A DNA stretch of 64,000 bases from Notamacropus eugenii (Eukaryota; Chordata; Mammalia; Diprotodontia; Macropodidae). The notes beneath the pieces are model-generated. The model did not search any database. It was not told the origin of the DNA and worked only from the letters and a program-made list of their open reading frames with translations. Shown here piece after piece: positions 39,135 through 51,226 of the stretch. Location: NCBI RefSeq assembly GCF_028372415.1, contig NC_092875.1, forward strand, positions 31,204,812-31,268,811, given 5' to 3'. Positions within the stretch are counted from its first letter, which is position 1. Each line of letters opens with the position of its first letter. The translations under genes were made by a program, and so were the position numbers.

Positions 39135-39290
39135 TCCTTCTTTCTCTAAGAGGACCAGTCTCCACTTGCAAGTGAATTGAATTAAGAGAGGCAGAATCAT
39201 GCCAAGTCATCAGTTTCACTCTCTCTTGAGACATAGGAGTCAAGTGTCAAGACGCAGGTCAAGATGACTGCCAATGGCACCTGGCAAAGG
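39135..39290 (-). mobile_element. RTE-derived SINE tail, reverse orientation
   Basis: cacttgcaagtgaattgaat, gaggcagaatcatgccaagt, cactctctcttgagacatag is the reverse complement of the tail seen at 37490-37620. Confidence 0.6.
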
Positions 39291-39759
39291 TTCTGGAAGT
39301 TCAGTGGTGCAAAAATGAACCCTACACACATATATGGTAGAGTCATCCACAGGCCTCCTGGCCAGGTGATGTCCCACCTACGACATCATGAGCTTGTCCA
39401 TGACCAAGCAGGAAAAGATACATCAGAGAGGCAGACAATAGGAAATATGGTCATTACAGTTTTATATGTAGTGGTGGTCTAGTTCAAAAGAAACATGCAT
39501 GGAGGAAATGTAAATGGGGGCCTCTGATGATGACCCCTTCCCAAGTGCATGGTTTTCTTTCTTTCTGCCCAGTCCATCAGAGTCAACCATTGTTCACAGC
39601 TGAGGAAATAGGTGTCAGAGCTATTCATCTCAGGTCATGCACCAAGTTCATGGCCTTACCCAGATAAGAATGTTGAGCATTGGTAAAAACACAGGCAAAA
39701 CACATGCAGAACACTTACCAGCCACAATGGGTACCATGGGAAACAATGCCTGACTTGGA

Positions 39760-39940
39760 AACTGAATACCTGACCTTGAACCTGGCTCAATTGTTTATAT
39801 CCAGCTGTGACCTTGACCATGTGGTGTCTTCACTTCCTGGCCCCTATTTCCGTCCTTGTAAAATGAGACTTGTTGGCCTTGGGCTTCATGGTCTTTAAGG
39901 GCCCTTCTCAGCTTTAAATCTATGATCCTATGTAAGAGGG
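39760..39940 (+). mobile_element. MIR/THER-type SINE
   Basis: ttcacttcctggcccctatt, ccttgtaaaatgagacttg and the end ctttaaatctatgatcctat. Confidence 0.55.
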
Positions 39941-39997
39941 AGTAAGAGCATTCTTCAGTTCAGAAAGACTGAAAATTAACTGTTTGTCTCACTTTCT

Positions 39998-40150
39998 GGT
40001 GCCACGGAAATAAGGCTGAATTCTGGGACAGAGGGCTTGGGTTTAAATCCCAACTCTTTCAATGACTGGGCAAGTGATTTTCCACCTTGAAGTCTCAGTT
40101 TCTTTATTTGTAAAATGAGGAGTTGGTCTCTGAGATCCAATAGAGGTTGC
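39998..40150 (+). mobile_element. MIR/THER-type SINE
   Basis: gggcttgggtttaaatccca, tctcagtttctttatttgta, aaatgaggagttggtctctg. Confidence 0.6.
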
Positions 40151-40261
40151 TCACACTTGCTTGAGAGAGTTGATGACATTTTTTCCTTTTTTTAGGTATT
40201 TTAGGTTAAAAATTGACAAATACTACAAAAACTATAAATTGTTCTGTTGATTTCTCAATTT

Positions 40262-40485
40262 CTCTGCAAGGTGACTCAGTGGATAGAGTTCTAGGCCTGG
40301 GGTCAGGAAGACCTGAGTTCAAATGTGAACTCAGATACTAGCTAGCTGTGTGTCCCTGGGCAAATCACTTAACCTCTGTTGGCCTTAATCCACTGGAGAA
40401 GGAAATGGCAAACCACTCCAGTATCTTTGCCAAGAAAACCCCATATAGGGCCACGAAGAGTCAGACATGACTGAACAACAGCAGA
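40262..40485 (+). mobile_element. tRNA-derived SINE (WSINE1/MAR1 type)
   Basis: ggtgactcagtggatagagt, ggggtcaggaagacctgagt, gagaaggaaatggcaaacca, ctccagtatctttgccaaga and the end acatgactgaacaacag. Confidence 0.9.
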
Positions 40486-41034
40486 TTTTAAAAAGCGATA
40501 GAGAAAAATGTTAGTGCAGATTAAACTCAACAGTGTGTCCTGCAAACATTTTTTGAGACCCAGCTGTTAAACATTTACCAGCACACTACAGGTTGGACTA
40601 GATGACCAGCTTCTAAGATCTCTTTCAGCTCCCTGTGTTTTTCCTTACGCTGCTTCACTGAATATTAGTACAGAATTGGAGATGGGGAAGTTGAGTAGGG
40701 GGTTAATTTCCTTTGACTTACTTTTAAATACCAGGTTCAGGTTCAGGTTCATTTTATTATAAGAGAAGTGAATTGGCCAAGGGCTGGTGTAACCTGAGCA
40801 CCAGAGGAAGGGCTTATAATTCTCTTGTGAATATCATGTCCATTTGCCCCAGGAAAAGAAACCGAACGGAGACTGGCCCCATACCTGTTAGTGGAGTTGA
40901 GCCTTCCAGGTGTCCAGGGAGGCTCAGAATTTGAAGCTCCGGGCAAGCCAACACCATTGACATGCTAAGAGGGTTTCAGAGGTCTTGCCAGCTGCCTAGT
41001 AAATAAATGAAGACATGAATGAATAAACATTTAA

Positions 41035-41180
41035 AATTTTTTTTCAAGTAAATTTATTTTCAATTATTAAGCATTTAATTTGTCTCCTCCACACTCACTG
41101 AAAAGAAAAAGAAAAGACAGAACATTTATAACAAATATACATAACCAAACCAAACCTCATTTTGCATATTCACTCTACCT
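41035..41180 (-). mobile_element. L1 3' end remnant
   Basis: aaattttttttcaagtaaat and the A/C-rich sequence after it resemble reversed marsupial L1 3' UTR; old. Confidence 0.4.
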
Positions 41181-41194
41181 TTTTGCTGTGAAGA

Positions 41195-41365
41195 GATGGG
41201 TGGGGGCCATCTCCAGTCATTTCGATCCATATCTTGCCCCTGGACCCAGATGACTCCTGAGATGAAAGTGACACTGGCGACTTTGCACAGCCCTCCCTCA
41301 CTTAAATCAAAGTCAGCTACAAGTCGTGTCATCATCTCCCTGACGTCTTCTTCTAGAACAAAGGA
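41195..41365 (+). mobile_element. RTE-derived SINE/LINE 3' tail
   Basis: ggccatctccagtcatttcg, gatgaaagtgacactggcga, tttgcacagccctccctcac, gtcatcatctccctgacgtc. Confidence 0.65.
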
Positions 41366-41489
41366 CAGAGAAAACAAGAGATAGGTACAAAGCTTTATTG
41401 TTTTCCCTGAGTGAATATTTATAAAATACTTAGTATGTGCCAGGCACTAGGCTAAGCCCAGTATGGGCAAGCTCGGTGACAATGAGCAG

Positions 41490-41712
41490 GTAATGGGCAG
41501 GGGTTGGAGTCAGGAAGACCCGAGCTCCAATACAACTGCAGACACATACTAGTCATGTGACCCTGACCAAATCACTGAACACTTTCTGTGTCTCAATTTC
41601 CTCAACTGTAAAAGGGGGATAATAATAGTACCTACCTTAGGGTGGTTATGGAGATCAAATGAGTTAACCTATGTAAATAGCTCAAGCTCTTTACAAAATT
41701 TTAAAACACATG
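41490..41712 (+). mobile_element. CORE-SINE (MIR/MAR1 type)
   Basis: ggttggagtcaggaagaccc, catgtgaccctgaccaaatc, ctgtaaaagggggataataa, tagtacctaccttagggtgg. Confidence 0.8.
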
Positions 41713-41842
41713 CTTATTTATCATAGAATCCCATTCTGTTCTATTGGATTTGACAAATATTTATTAAAAGTCTACTACATTCAAGTCCCTAGTTGAGGTG
41801 CTGAGGATACAAAGATGAAAAATGTTCATAGTCTCTGCTCTG

Positions 41843-42072
41843 GATGGCTCACTGGATAGATTGTTGGTCTTGGAGTCAGGAAGACCTGAGTTCAAATGGG
41901 ACTCTGACACTTACTAGATGTATGACCCTGGGCAAGTCACTTAACCTCTGTTTTGCCTTAATCCACTGAAGAAGGAAATGGAAAACCACTCCAGTATTTT
42001 TACCTAGAAATCTCCATGGATAACATGGTCAATGGAGCCATGAGGAATTGGATACAACTGAACAACATGTGC
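41843..42072 (+). mobile_element. tRNA-derived SINE inserted in an older LINE-like remnant
   Basis: ggatggctcactggatagat, cttggagtcaggaagacctg, gaaggaaatggaaaaccact and gatacaactgaacaac. The L3-like sequence (gtgctgaggatacaaagatg at 41797) ends where it begins. Confidence 0.85.
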
Positions 42073-42275
42073 TAGGTTCTGTGCTAAGCACTTTACAAAT
42101 CTCATTTAATCTTCTCAATAAGTTGTGAGGTAGATGCTCTTATGATCTCTATTTTACAGTTGAGGAAACTGAGGCAAATCGAGATTAAATGATTTGCCCT
42201 GAGTCACACAGCTAGGAAATGTTCTGGAACTCAGGTATTTCAGACTCTAGGACCAGCGCTCTATCCACTGCTCCT
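42073..42275 (-). mobile_element. MIR-type SINE
   Basis: tgctaagcactttacaaatc, attttacagttgaggaaact, gagtcacacagctaggaaat: a nearly full reverse MIR. Confidence 0.8.
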
Positions 42276-42544
42276 TTGAGAACAGGGGATGAAGTCCTAC
42301 ACAGGGGTGTTGACCTTGTGAATAGAGAGAAAAGGATGGACAAGATGTAGGCTGTGAAGATAGAACTGGCATGCTTTAGTAATGGATTGGATATGGAAAA
42401 ACAAGCACCTACTATGAGCCAGTCACAGTACTAAGTCCTTACAAACAATATCTCATTTGAGAAAAATGAAGAAGGAAAGCATGGTGGTGGGGGCAGGGGG
42501 AGAGATTTCCTTTCAGATACTGTTTTCAGTCCCCAAGATTGACC

Positions 42545-42775
42545 TCCTGTACAACCAATTCTTCATTACCCATGGTTAGTGGATAATTAGAATAATGTAC
42601 AGAGAAAGGGTAAATAAAGAAATAAGATTTTTTATATCTGATTGCTTGCCATCTCAGGGAGGGGAGAGATAGAATTTGGAATTTAAAACAAAAATCCTCA
42701 TGTATGTTAAAAAATGTTTTAATATGTAATGGGGGGAATAAAATATTATATATTATTTAAAAAAAAAAAAAGAAG
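42545..42775 (+). mobile_element. L1 3' end
   Basis: ttgccatctcagggagggga, agaatttggaatttaaaaca, a closing aataaaatattatat and an A-rich tail (42759-42772). Confidence 0.7.
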
Positions 42776-43359
42776 ATTCTTACATGCCACCAGCCAATTC
42801 TACCCCACCTCCACATCTAAGGGCAAGGTCCAGAAGTTGTGGCATTTGGAATTGATGGGTTTTCAAGCAGACAAAACATTCAATGGATGAGATTAGCTAG
42901 GAGTCTACACTGGGGCCTTCTCCTTAGACCTTCCCAGTTCATATTTATGAATTGGAGACAGCTCAGTGATGAGATTAAGGTGCTTCCCTTGCATCACAAA
43001 AGAGCCAGTCCATTCATAAATGGGATCAAGGGAAAATAATTTGAGAATTTGAGAAATGGAACAGGCAACGACAAAGCTTAAAAGGAAGATGAGTGACATG
43101 ATGACAAACCCAACCAGGGTGGTGACAATCCTGGAATGGAGGGAAAGGAAAGTCAGGAGTCAATTGTCTCTCTCCAGCAGGCTCTCACACTCCAGTTCAC
43201 CATTCAGAGATATCCAACCAGAAATTACTCTAGAGTCCTCTCCATCTAAGTCTTCAGAGAACATCATGGAGCTGAATTCTTGAAGGCTATGTTAGGCTGC
43301 CATAAACTCTGCCAAATCTTTCCAAACAGGATCCTTCCATGGGTTAACTGTCATCTCAT

Positions 43360-43556
43360 CTTCCTGAGTTCAAATATGGTCTTAGACCCTTACTAGCCGT
43401 GTGGCTCTGGGCAAGTCACTTCATCCTGTTTGCCTCAGTTTCCCCATCTGTCAAATAAACTGGAGAAGGAAATGGCAAACCACTCCAGTATCTTTGTCAA
43501 GAAAACCTCAAATGGGGTCATGAAGAGTTTGAAACTACTGAACAACAAAGAGTCAC
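43360..43556 (+). mobile_element. tRNA-derived SINE (WSINE1/MAR1 type)
   Basis: cctgagttcaaatatggtct, ctctgggcaagtcacttcat, ctggagaaggaaatggcaaa, aatggggtcatgaagag. Confidence 0.88.
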
Positions 43557-43649
43557 TGCCTCCTAGGAAAGGTCTTTTCTAATTTCTCAGTATTCCCAGT
43601 ACCCCATTCCACTTAATTTGCATTTATTTTGCAACTCCTTTGTATTCAT

Positions 43650-43778
43650 CTAGCCTTATACATATTGAAGAGGAGAGAGTGAGGTTGATGACTTTGCACA
43701 GCCCTGCCTCACTTAAATCCAATTCACTTTCAAGTGAAGACATCACTGGTCTTTGAAAACTAAGGATAAATACAACTT
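43650..43778 (+). mobile_element. RTE-derived SINE/LINE 3' tail
   Basis: gtgaggttgatgactttgca, cagccctgcctcacttaaat, gaagacatcactggtctttg. Confidence 0.65.
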
Positions 43779-44089
43779 TCTCCCCAGTAAAATGTTTTTT
43801 TTTTTTTTGAAGGCACAGGTAACAAGTACTCCTGAAAATAAGGAACTGGACCAGACTAACTGGTGTCCTTTCTGATTCTAAATCCTATAATGGTATAGAA
43901 TTTCTGAACCTGTGGAGCTAAAAACCACTCCCTGGATTATGGCAACTCAGCTAAAGTACTGTCACTCCTGGAGGCCCAGCCCATGACAGTCATAGAATCA
44001 AACATTATCAGAGGTGGCAGGAGTCTAGGAAGCCATTTGAAGAGGAAGCCACTTTAATTGTCAAATAAATTGTCTTTATTTGAGAGCCT

Positions 44090-44782
44090 GTAGTGATGAT
44101 GCAGGGAGACTAAAGGACAACAACTACAGATGTGCCAAGCACTGGGCTGGTGCTATGGCAATCAAACTAGGATCTTTTGATGTTTTTGTTTTACTAAAAG
44201 TGCCTCTGATTGAATAATGTGATTAAAGAAAATCTTTCCCACCCATTGATAAATCTGCTCATTGTGGAAAACTTGATTAGGGGAAAACTCCCTATAAGAG
44301 GGTCCTAAATAACTTGTGTTTTTTCTATCAATGAACTGGGTTATGCCCTCTGATTCAAAAAGAGTATAAATACTCTGAGGGTGAAGTTTTACTTTGGGGG
44401 CTTAGTTTTTGTAAATTTTGAGTTCCAGAGGAGGACTCTGGGAAGCTGCTTTAAGGAGTGCTCCCCCAGCTTTGAAAACCCAGATGTCAGTGCTTCCCTT
44501 TCTGGTAACAATGATCAGACAGTTGGACCTGTCTGTTGAATTCAAGCAGAGGATGCCATGTCTGTTGACTTTTCATTTCTCTGTATTTCTGCTGAAGTTC
44601 AGGGTGCCGACTCCCCTGAACTAAGTGAATTATATATGTGCTTGACTAAAGGAATGATATATATGCTTAATTAAAGTGATTGTTAATCCCTCAAAAGTTA
44701 CCTTTCCTTTTATGAATGTAGATTTAAGAACTTGTGATCGGAAACTCCCCCCTGTGTATGTTGGGGTGCTTACTGTTACAGT
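44090..44782 (+). mobile_element. Possible solitary LTR of an old endogenous retrovirus
   Basis: A roughly 690-bp segment that opens tgtagtgatg and closes cttactgttaca, so its ends could be TG...CA. It has a TATA-like agtataaatactctgagg at 44363 and no coding content. It is flanked by older repeats and is old and decayed. No internal viral genes are present and the family cannot be named. A decayed DNA element is the alternative. Confidence 0.3.
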
Positions 44783-44905
44783 TGGGTATACAAAAAGAAA
44801 CCAAAGACAGGTCCTGCCCTCAGGAGGTTTACAATCTAAAGTGAGAGACAAACTGCAAAGAAATATGAAGCTATAAACCAGAGTTGGAGCTTTCTGTGTG
44901 CAGAA
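44783..44905 (+). mobile_element. Ancient LINE-like fragment (L3-like)
   Basis: gggtatacaaaaagaaacca, agacaggtcctgccctcagg, aggtttacaatctaaagtga: same family as 47490 and 60150. Confidence 0.5.
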
Positions 44906-44984
44906 CAGCAGGATAGACAGATCACTGAGAGCTTTCAGGGATTTTCTCCCTCTGTCTTGATTTGACTTCCAAGGGTAGTGGAAG

Positions 44985-45165
44985 GTTTCAATCCTGAGTC
45001 AGACATTTACTAACTGTGTGAATTTAGGCAAGGCCCTTTACCTTCCTAAGTCCCTATTCCCTCATCTGGAAAATGGGTATAATTACCCATGTAATATCTT
45101 CTTCAGAGGATTATTAGGAGAAAGATTCTTTGTAATCCTAGAAATATAATAGAAACATGGCTAAA
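44985..45165 (+). mobile_element. MIR/CORE-SINE
   Basis: ctgagtcagacatttactaa, ctgtgtgaatttaggcaagg, ctcatctggaaaatgggtat. Confidence 0.65.
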
Positions 45166-45182
45166 TTACTCACATCTGGTTT

Positions 45183-45305
45183 TTCTTCTCTCTCTGTCCC
45201 TGTCCCTGTCTCTCTCTCTCTCCTTCCTTTTTATCTCTCTGTTTCTCTGTCTCTATCTCTCTATCTGTCTCTGACTCTCTCTATCTCTGTCTCTATCTTT
45301 CTGTG
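45183..45305. repeat. CT-rich simple repeat
   Basis: Degenerate tctctgtctc units. Confidence 0.85.
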
Positions 45306-45479
45306 CTTAAGACCTCAGGCAGTTTAAAGCAGAGCCTCATGCATTTAACTTTTCCCTGGGACACCAGTAATGCAGGAAATCATAAACACAGACCTCTACA
45401 GGAAGCCAACCAGCTAAGTAGATTCTCCAAAGCCTGCTGTCCCAGAATAAAGTTGTAATTGCCTTTCTTGTACTTTACT

Positions 45480-45568
45480 GTTGTGGTTCAGTCACGTTTC
45501 AGTCATATTCAACTCTTAGTGGGGTTTCCTAAGCAAAGATACTGGAGGGGTTTGCCATCTCCTCCTCT
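45480..45568 (-). mobile_element. tRNA-derived SINE, 3' part
   Basis: ttgtggttcagtcacgtttc and aaagatactggaggggtttg, ccatctcctcctc are the reverse of the block seen at 40400-40480. Confidence 0.75.
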
Positions 45569-45689
45569 AGCTCTAACTTGTCTAACTTTCCTCTCGGAAG
45601 ACACAGCTTTATCACAAAAATAAAATGGAGCTCCCTAACATCAGCCCAGAGGCCCATGTTTTTAAGGCTTTTATTTACTTACTACAGGC

Positions 45690-45932
45690 AACTTCTAGGC
45701 AGCTAAGTGATCCAGTATATAGAATGCCTGGTCTGGAGTCAGGAAAACTAATTTTCCTGAGTTCAAATATGGTCTCAGACACTTGCTAGTTATGTGACCC
45801 TGAGCAAGTCACTTCACTTTATCTCAATTTCCCCATCTATAAAGTGAGATGGAGAAGGAATGACACACCACTCCAGTATCTTTGCCAAGAAAACCCCAAC
45901 ATGATCATGAAGAACCAGACTCAACGACGGAT
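45690..45932 (+). mobile_element. tRNA-derived SINE (WSINE1/MAR1 type)
   Basis: ggcagctaagtgatccagta, ctggagtcaggaaaactaat, gagcaagtcacttcacttta, ctccagtatctttgccaaga. Confidence 0.88.
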
Positions 45933-46149
45933 AGCCTCAGAGTGGGAGACAGACTGGTGCCCTCCTCAGTCTCTGGGTAGCAGCTGCTGCCTTCTTGATT
46001 CCCAGGGTTACTTTCTCACCTTCCCAACTGTGGTAATACCTTCAACAGTTATTCCCCAAACCATTGCCATAGAGCAGTGCTCCAGTAAACGTATAGAAAA
46101 TAATGTCTGTGTCTATATTTGTTATGAGTCCAAGACTCTGTTAGAGGCA

Positions 46150-46470
46150 AAAAAAATCAAAGTCAAAGGAAAAAATTCAGCTAATCCAATCCCTTCATTT
46201 TATAGTTAGAAAAAGTGAAGCCTTCAGGTGCTTTCCTCAAGGTCATACAAATATTTTGTAGTAGAACTGAAATTTGAACTGGGATCATTGTTTTAGAGCT
46301 AGAAAGGGATCTTGCAAGTCATCAAGTCTAACTCTTTTATCTTACAAACAAGGAAACTGAGTCCCAGAGAAGTTGTGACTTTTCCAAGGTCACAAGGCTT
46401 TCAAGGGCCTGAGGTGAGGTCTGAATCCTGGCTTTCCTGACTCCAAGTCTGGCCACCACACCACAGTCCT
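46150..46470 (-). mobile_element. Two MIR/THER-type SINEs in a row
   Basis: First copy: cccttcattttatagttaga, tgaaatttgaactggg. Second copy from about 46290: gagctagaaagggatcttgc, aaggaaactgagtcccagag, ccaaggtcacaaggctttca. Confidence 0.65.
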
Positions 46471-47489
46471 GTTTTCCTCTCTTAATACTGTGATTCTTTG
46501 CACTTGATGCATAAAAGGCCAGATCAGTTCTTCTATCTGCCCCTTATTTCTGTCTTTTCCTACTCATCTCTAAAGATCATGTTAGCCTTTTCTCATTCCC
46601 ATGAGGACATAACTTTATGAGTTCAGAGTGGATGAAATGTGCTTTCTTCCTTTATCAGAACATCGAGAACCATTTTTTGTGGGTCTTCGGAGACCCATTG
46701 GAGACTCTCTCAAAGGACATTTAATGAGCTTCTCATCTTAAGGCTGGCAGCTTCCTGTCTTCGCCTCCGATTCTCTTTCTCCTCTGGCTCTATGGCCCTC
46801 CCTTCCCTTGCCAGGACACCTCAGACCCTGCAGGGCCCTGCTGTCGTCAAACTCCAAGGAGAACAATCAGTCCCTTCTGGAGCCAATGTCAGTTAATTAG
46901 GGGATGGAGAAAGTGCCTGAATGTAGCCCCCATCTTGCTTACACCAAAAGCCATCACAGAGGAAAAGCAAACAATACAGTTACCCCAAGGAGGAAGGCGG
47001 GGAGGTGTTTTCTTTCTTTTTCTGGGACTCAGAAAGGAAGGTTGGTAAATCGGAAATCAGTAAAGCATTCAGCCCCATTGTCCTCCCCTCAGAGAGAGGG
47101 GGCCAACTTCAAGTGGACCCCTTTTCAGGGAGAAGAGGGCATCCTAGACGCCCACTTCAGTTAGACCCCATAGACTTCGGAGATTAATTAAGGAAAACTC
47201 GAAAGTGGAGACTGGACTGAACACACTCAGACTTCAAAACAGTACTACAAGGCTTCCACTGAGGACAAATCCCCATCACTTAATCTTTTGTTGATGTAAA
47301 TTTTCTTTAGGAATGTTTCCTTTCTATTCTGCCATTTTCCTCATGTCCTCCAGATTTGGAGCCTGGGGATAGCAAGAAAGAAGCCAATGAATAGTTGTCA
47401 AGATAAGAGGCCTAGGCTGAGGGCAAAGGGTTTTTTAAAAGAATGAAGTCAGGAAAAGGCATTGATTGGTGTGAAGAAACTGTCTGTCA

Positions 47490-47862
47490 ACAAGCATTGA
47501 TGTACCATGTGCCAGGTATTATGTTAAATGCTGGGGATACAAGAAAGGCTAAAACAAGGTCCCTCTTCTTAGGGAACTCATCTTCTAATGGAAGAGACAT
47601 ATGCCAATAGTTGCATACATGTAAGATATATGCAGAGTAGACAGAAGGTAATTTTAAAGGGAAGGCAGAAGCAATGGCAGGGGAGACAGAAGGGCCTGAG
47701 AAAGGCCCCTGCATAACGAGGAAGGGAGGATTTCAATTGTGTCTTGAAGGAAGCCAGGGAAGCTAAGAGACCCAAATCAGGTACTGGGGGAGTAGGAGGA
47801 GAGCATTCCAGCTGTGGGGAACAGCCAGGGAAAAGGCAGGGAGGCTGGCTTTCCATTTTGGC
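47490..47862 (+). mobile_element. Ancient LINE 3' region (CR1/L2/L3-like)
   Basis: caagcattgatgtaccatgt, gccaggtattatgttaaatg, ctggggatacaagaaaggct, gtgtcttgaaggaagccagg, gagcattccagctgtgggga. Long copy of the family at 36930 and 60150. Confidence 0.6.
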
Positions 47863-47879
47863 AGAACAGAAAGAGTGCC

Positions 47880-47990
47880 TGTCCTGGCAGGTGCAGGTTC
47901 ACATCCTTCTGCTGACCCTGCCTAGGTGTGTGGCCATGGGCAAGTCACTTAACCCCTCCAAACTCCAGTTTCCCTGTCTGTAAAAACACA
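47880..47990 (+). mobile_element. tRNA-derived SINE fragment
   Basis: ggcaggtgcaggttcacatc, tgtggccatgggcaagtcac, ttaacccctccaaactcc, then an (CA)n stub. Confidence 0.65.
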
Positions 47991-47999
47991 CACACATGC

Positions 48000-48240
48000 A
48001 CACAATTAATTCATTTGAATTAACCTATAAATTTAATAATTTAAAATTACATATTATATCAGCATATGTAATGTAAATAATAAATAATAAATGCGTAACA
48101 TCGAATATATATTAATAAATTAAAGTATGTATTAGTTTAATGATATGTATCATGTATGCGTGTTTACATATACATATACATACACATATTTATAAGGGTA
48201 GCTCTGAGACTTAAGAGGAATAACATCTAAAAAAGCACTT
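48000..48240. other. AT-rich low-complexity stretch
   Basis: About 240 bp of TAATTTA/TATATA-rich sequence; no gene or element recognised. Confidence 0.7.
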
Positions 48241-48689
48241 TGCAAATTTTTAAATTAGAAAATTTACAGAATTATCGGTTAACATAACTAGCTTTTTGAT
48301 CTTAGGCAAATCCTCTTCCCCTCTTTGGGGTCTGGTTTTTTAACTTAATAATGAGCCTGACCTAGGTGAGTTCTAAAACCCTTTCTAGTGCAACATTTCA
48401 TGATTTTGAGGTTTAACTTATTATCTAAGATTGCTTAGATTAGAGGTTCCAGTTACTGTCTCCATCTTTCTTATACTTCCTTCTCTATGTTATCTTCTCC
48501 AGTTTATATACTTTCCCTTGAACATGACATTTTATTACAATAATGTAATGGGTCATCCTATTGATAGGATACTCTTTCCACCATACATCTTCTACCTCTC
48601 TACCTCAATGGATGTCTTCCATGCTGTTCTCTCCAATACCAGTTCTTCTTGTCTCCTCTACTTCTTAGCTTTCCTGGCTTCCTTCAAGA

Positions 48690-48930
48690 CTTAGATCAAG
48701 CACCACCTTCTGGAGGGGTTTTTCCTGGTCTCCCTAGCCACTAGTGTCGTTCTCTTTGGGATTACCTTAAATCCATTCTGTATCTATTTTGTATGTACCT
48801 TATTACTCACATGCTGTTTTTTTTATTAGAATATAAGCTTTTTGAGGGCAGGAATCATTGTTGCCTTTATTGTATTCCTAATACCCAGCACAGTGACGGG
48901 CACATAGTAAGTTTTTAATAAATGCTTATT
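48690..48930 (+). mobile_element. L2-type LINE 3' end
   Basis: agatcaagcaccaccttctg, gaatataagctttttgaggg, cagcacagtgacgggcacat, agtttttaataaatgcttat: a well-preserved L2 end. Confidence 0.75.
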
Positions 48931-48936
48931 GGCACC

Positions 48937-49065
48937 AACCCTGGAGTCAGGAGGACCTGAGTTCAAATTCTGCCTCAGACACTTACTAGCTGTGTGACTC
49001 TGGATATGTCACTTAATTCTGATTGCCTGCACAAGAGTGACAACAGAAGCAGCAACAAAAGCAAA
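48937..49065 (+). mobile_element. WSINE1-type SINE, 5' truncated
   Basis: cctggagtcaggaggacctg, agttcaaattctgcctcaga, cacttactagctgtgtgact. Sits directly on the end of the L2 copy. Confidence 0.82.
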
Positions 49066-49375
49066 TGCTTGTTAACTAATTGGCTGCTTGAGGACCAATG
49101 GGTATTCTCAAATTTTATTCACCATAAGAGCTGAACACCCAATAATAGGAAAGATAATATAAAGTATAGAGGAAAACTCTATAAACCATGCCCCTGTCCT
49201 TTACCCAAACATGTGTCCTGTGCTGGGTTCATTCAGAGGGAGCTTGAGGTCTAATTAAGCGATGAGGCTTCCCATTCTCACACTCACTGGCTCATTCATG
49301 ACTTCTATTCCAAAGTCTTGGGTAAAGTTGAAAATTTTAACAATAATTATGAGTTTCTAAAGGGTTTCCTAAAAG

Positions 49376-49378
<3 letters not shown>

Positions 49379-49410
<32 letters not shown>

Positions 49411-49470
49411 GAGAGACAGACAGACAGACAGACAGAGACAGACACAGAGAGAGAGAAGAGAGAAAGACAG
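49379..49470. repeat. (GT)n then (GACA)n/(GA)n
   Basis: Fifteen GT units, a short TTAGA spacer, then gacagacagacagacagac and GA-rich sequence. Confidence 0.93.
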
Positions 49471-50879
49471 AACATACAATATAATCAAGAACTTAAGATA
49501 TAAATCAAGCATGAAAACATTACTTTTTAAACAGAGAGCAATGCTAAACCTAGAAGAATCACAGGATGCAAGCACTAACAGAATGATTAAAACAGAATTC
49601 GATAATAACTTATATAATCACAGGTGCAGATGTCTGGGAACTTTATAGCTAGCCTTCTCTGAATATAAAAAATATTTCTAATTAGGTATTTCACATTCCA
49701 GCTCTTTTCATGAAATATTCATCAAAACTCAAGCCTGATCTTTTTTTCGGCAGATCCCTTCTCTGTCGCAAATAGTTCTCTTGTTACCAGCCTACTTCTG
49801 ATGCTGCAACAGCTCTGGCAGATGCTGCTTTCATTGCCTCCCAAGGTCAGTCAGTCAAGGAGACACAAAAGAGGCAGGGAATGCTAGAGACCTAGGCATA
49901 AGCTCACCTAGTCATGTTCCCTGGTACTATCAGTCAGAAATAATCTCTTCTTTTAAAAGGCTCCTCTGAGTCACCAGATGTTCCCGCTTAGTAACCAATC
50001 AAGGTACTCTCAATGATGAGTCATGCATGACTCATGAAATTGGTCCCCAAAGTGCCTCTTGGTTGAAAAAAATGGCAACTGTACATGTTCCAAGTCAGAG
50101 GAAGGACACCATTATGAATATAATAACCCATGATAAGGGATTGGTTGACTACAAAACTCCTGAGGATTTATGTAGTTCTTCCCAATTTTGGAAAAGAAGA
50201 AACTCAGTAGAGATACACCCTGAGGGAGAAAGGGGATGCAGAGGTCTTCTTTTTTTCACATACAAAGACAGTGGGTGTTTTGAAGACTTTAAGAGAACAA
50301 GGAAGAAATAAGAGAAAGATGGTGGCCATCCCACACCAGCAGTATGCCTAGGATAGCAGCTAATGTCTGTCACATGGGTAGTTCCTCTGAGAGATGACCT
50401 GTACCTAAAGTATTTTATTGAAGGTTTTTGCTCTGGTAGCAGGAATTCTAAGAGAAACACACCAGCTGAGAAAAAACAGATGGGATCTTACCTGTCTTAC
50501 TTCCGTTTGTGGTTTTCTCAAATGGATTTTGTTAAAGAATATATTTGCCAGATTTAAAATTATTTCTTACAAACACTAAGATTGAGCCCATCTTTTTGGC
50601 TTTGGACATCCCTTTGTTTGCAGCATGAGGACACAAAATGAACCACACAGGAGGGAGGAATCTTTCCTAACACAAGTCTATTGTTAGGGACTTGTTTGCT
50701 CTATTTGAGAGCATAAAACTGAGCCACTAGGGAATATAGAATTACTATGGGCTCCCATTTTATAAATCTGCCTCATGGATGCAAGCCAGGGTTACACAGA
50801 GACAAACAGGGCTAAGGAAAAGTAGACAGTGCTTCTCAGTGATCTAAGATTTAGCGCTTCTCAGCAATGCAAGGACCTA
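49471..50879. other. Unassigned stretch
   Basis: About 1.4 kb without a recognisable gene or repeat family. Contains tcatgcatgactcatg at 50019-50034, with an AP-1-like tgactca inside a short near-palindrome. Confidence 0.4.
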
Positions 50880-51226
50880 AGACAACTCTGAAAGACTCAT
50901 GATGGAAAATGCTATCCATGTCCAGTGGAAGAACTTGGGAATCTGAATGCAGATGAAAGCATTCTATTTGCTCTCCTTTTCTTTCGTTCTTTTGTTTTGC
51001 TTTTTCTTTCTCCTGATTTCTCTCCTTACTTCTAATTCTTATTTAAGTCATGACTAATGTGAAAATATGTTTTACATGAATGTATATGTAGAGCCTATAT
51101 CAGATGGCACACCTTCTTGGGGAAGGAGGAGGAGAGAGGGGGAGAAAATTTAAAACCCAAAATGTTATGGAAGTGAATGATGAAAACCAAAAGTAAATAC
51201 ATTGATTATTAAAAAAAAAGCTTATC
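50880..51226 (+). mobile_element. L1 3' UTR with tail
   Basis: catgatggaaaatgctatcc, tctgaatgcagatgaaagca, catgactaatgtgaaaatat, tagagcctatatcagatggc, ggaggaggagagagggggag and an A-run; typical marsupial L1 3' UTR. Confidence 0.8.

Noticed and set aside
50019-50034. Near-palindrome tcatgcatgactcatg as a regulatory site
   Set aside because: An AP-1-like core is present, but it stands alone in unassigned AT-rich DNA; not enough to call.
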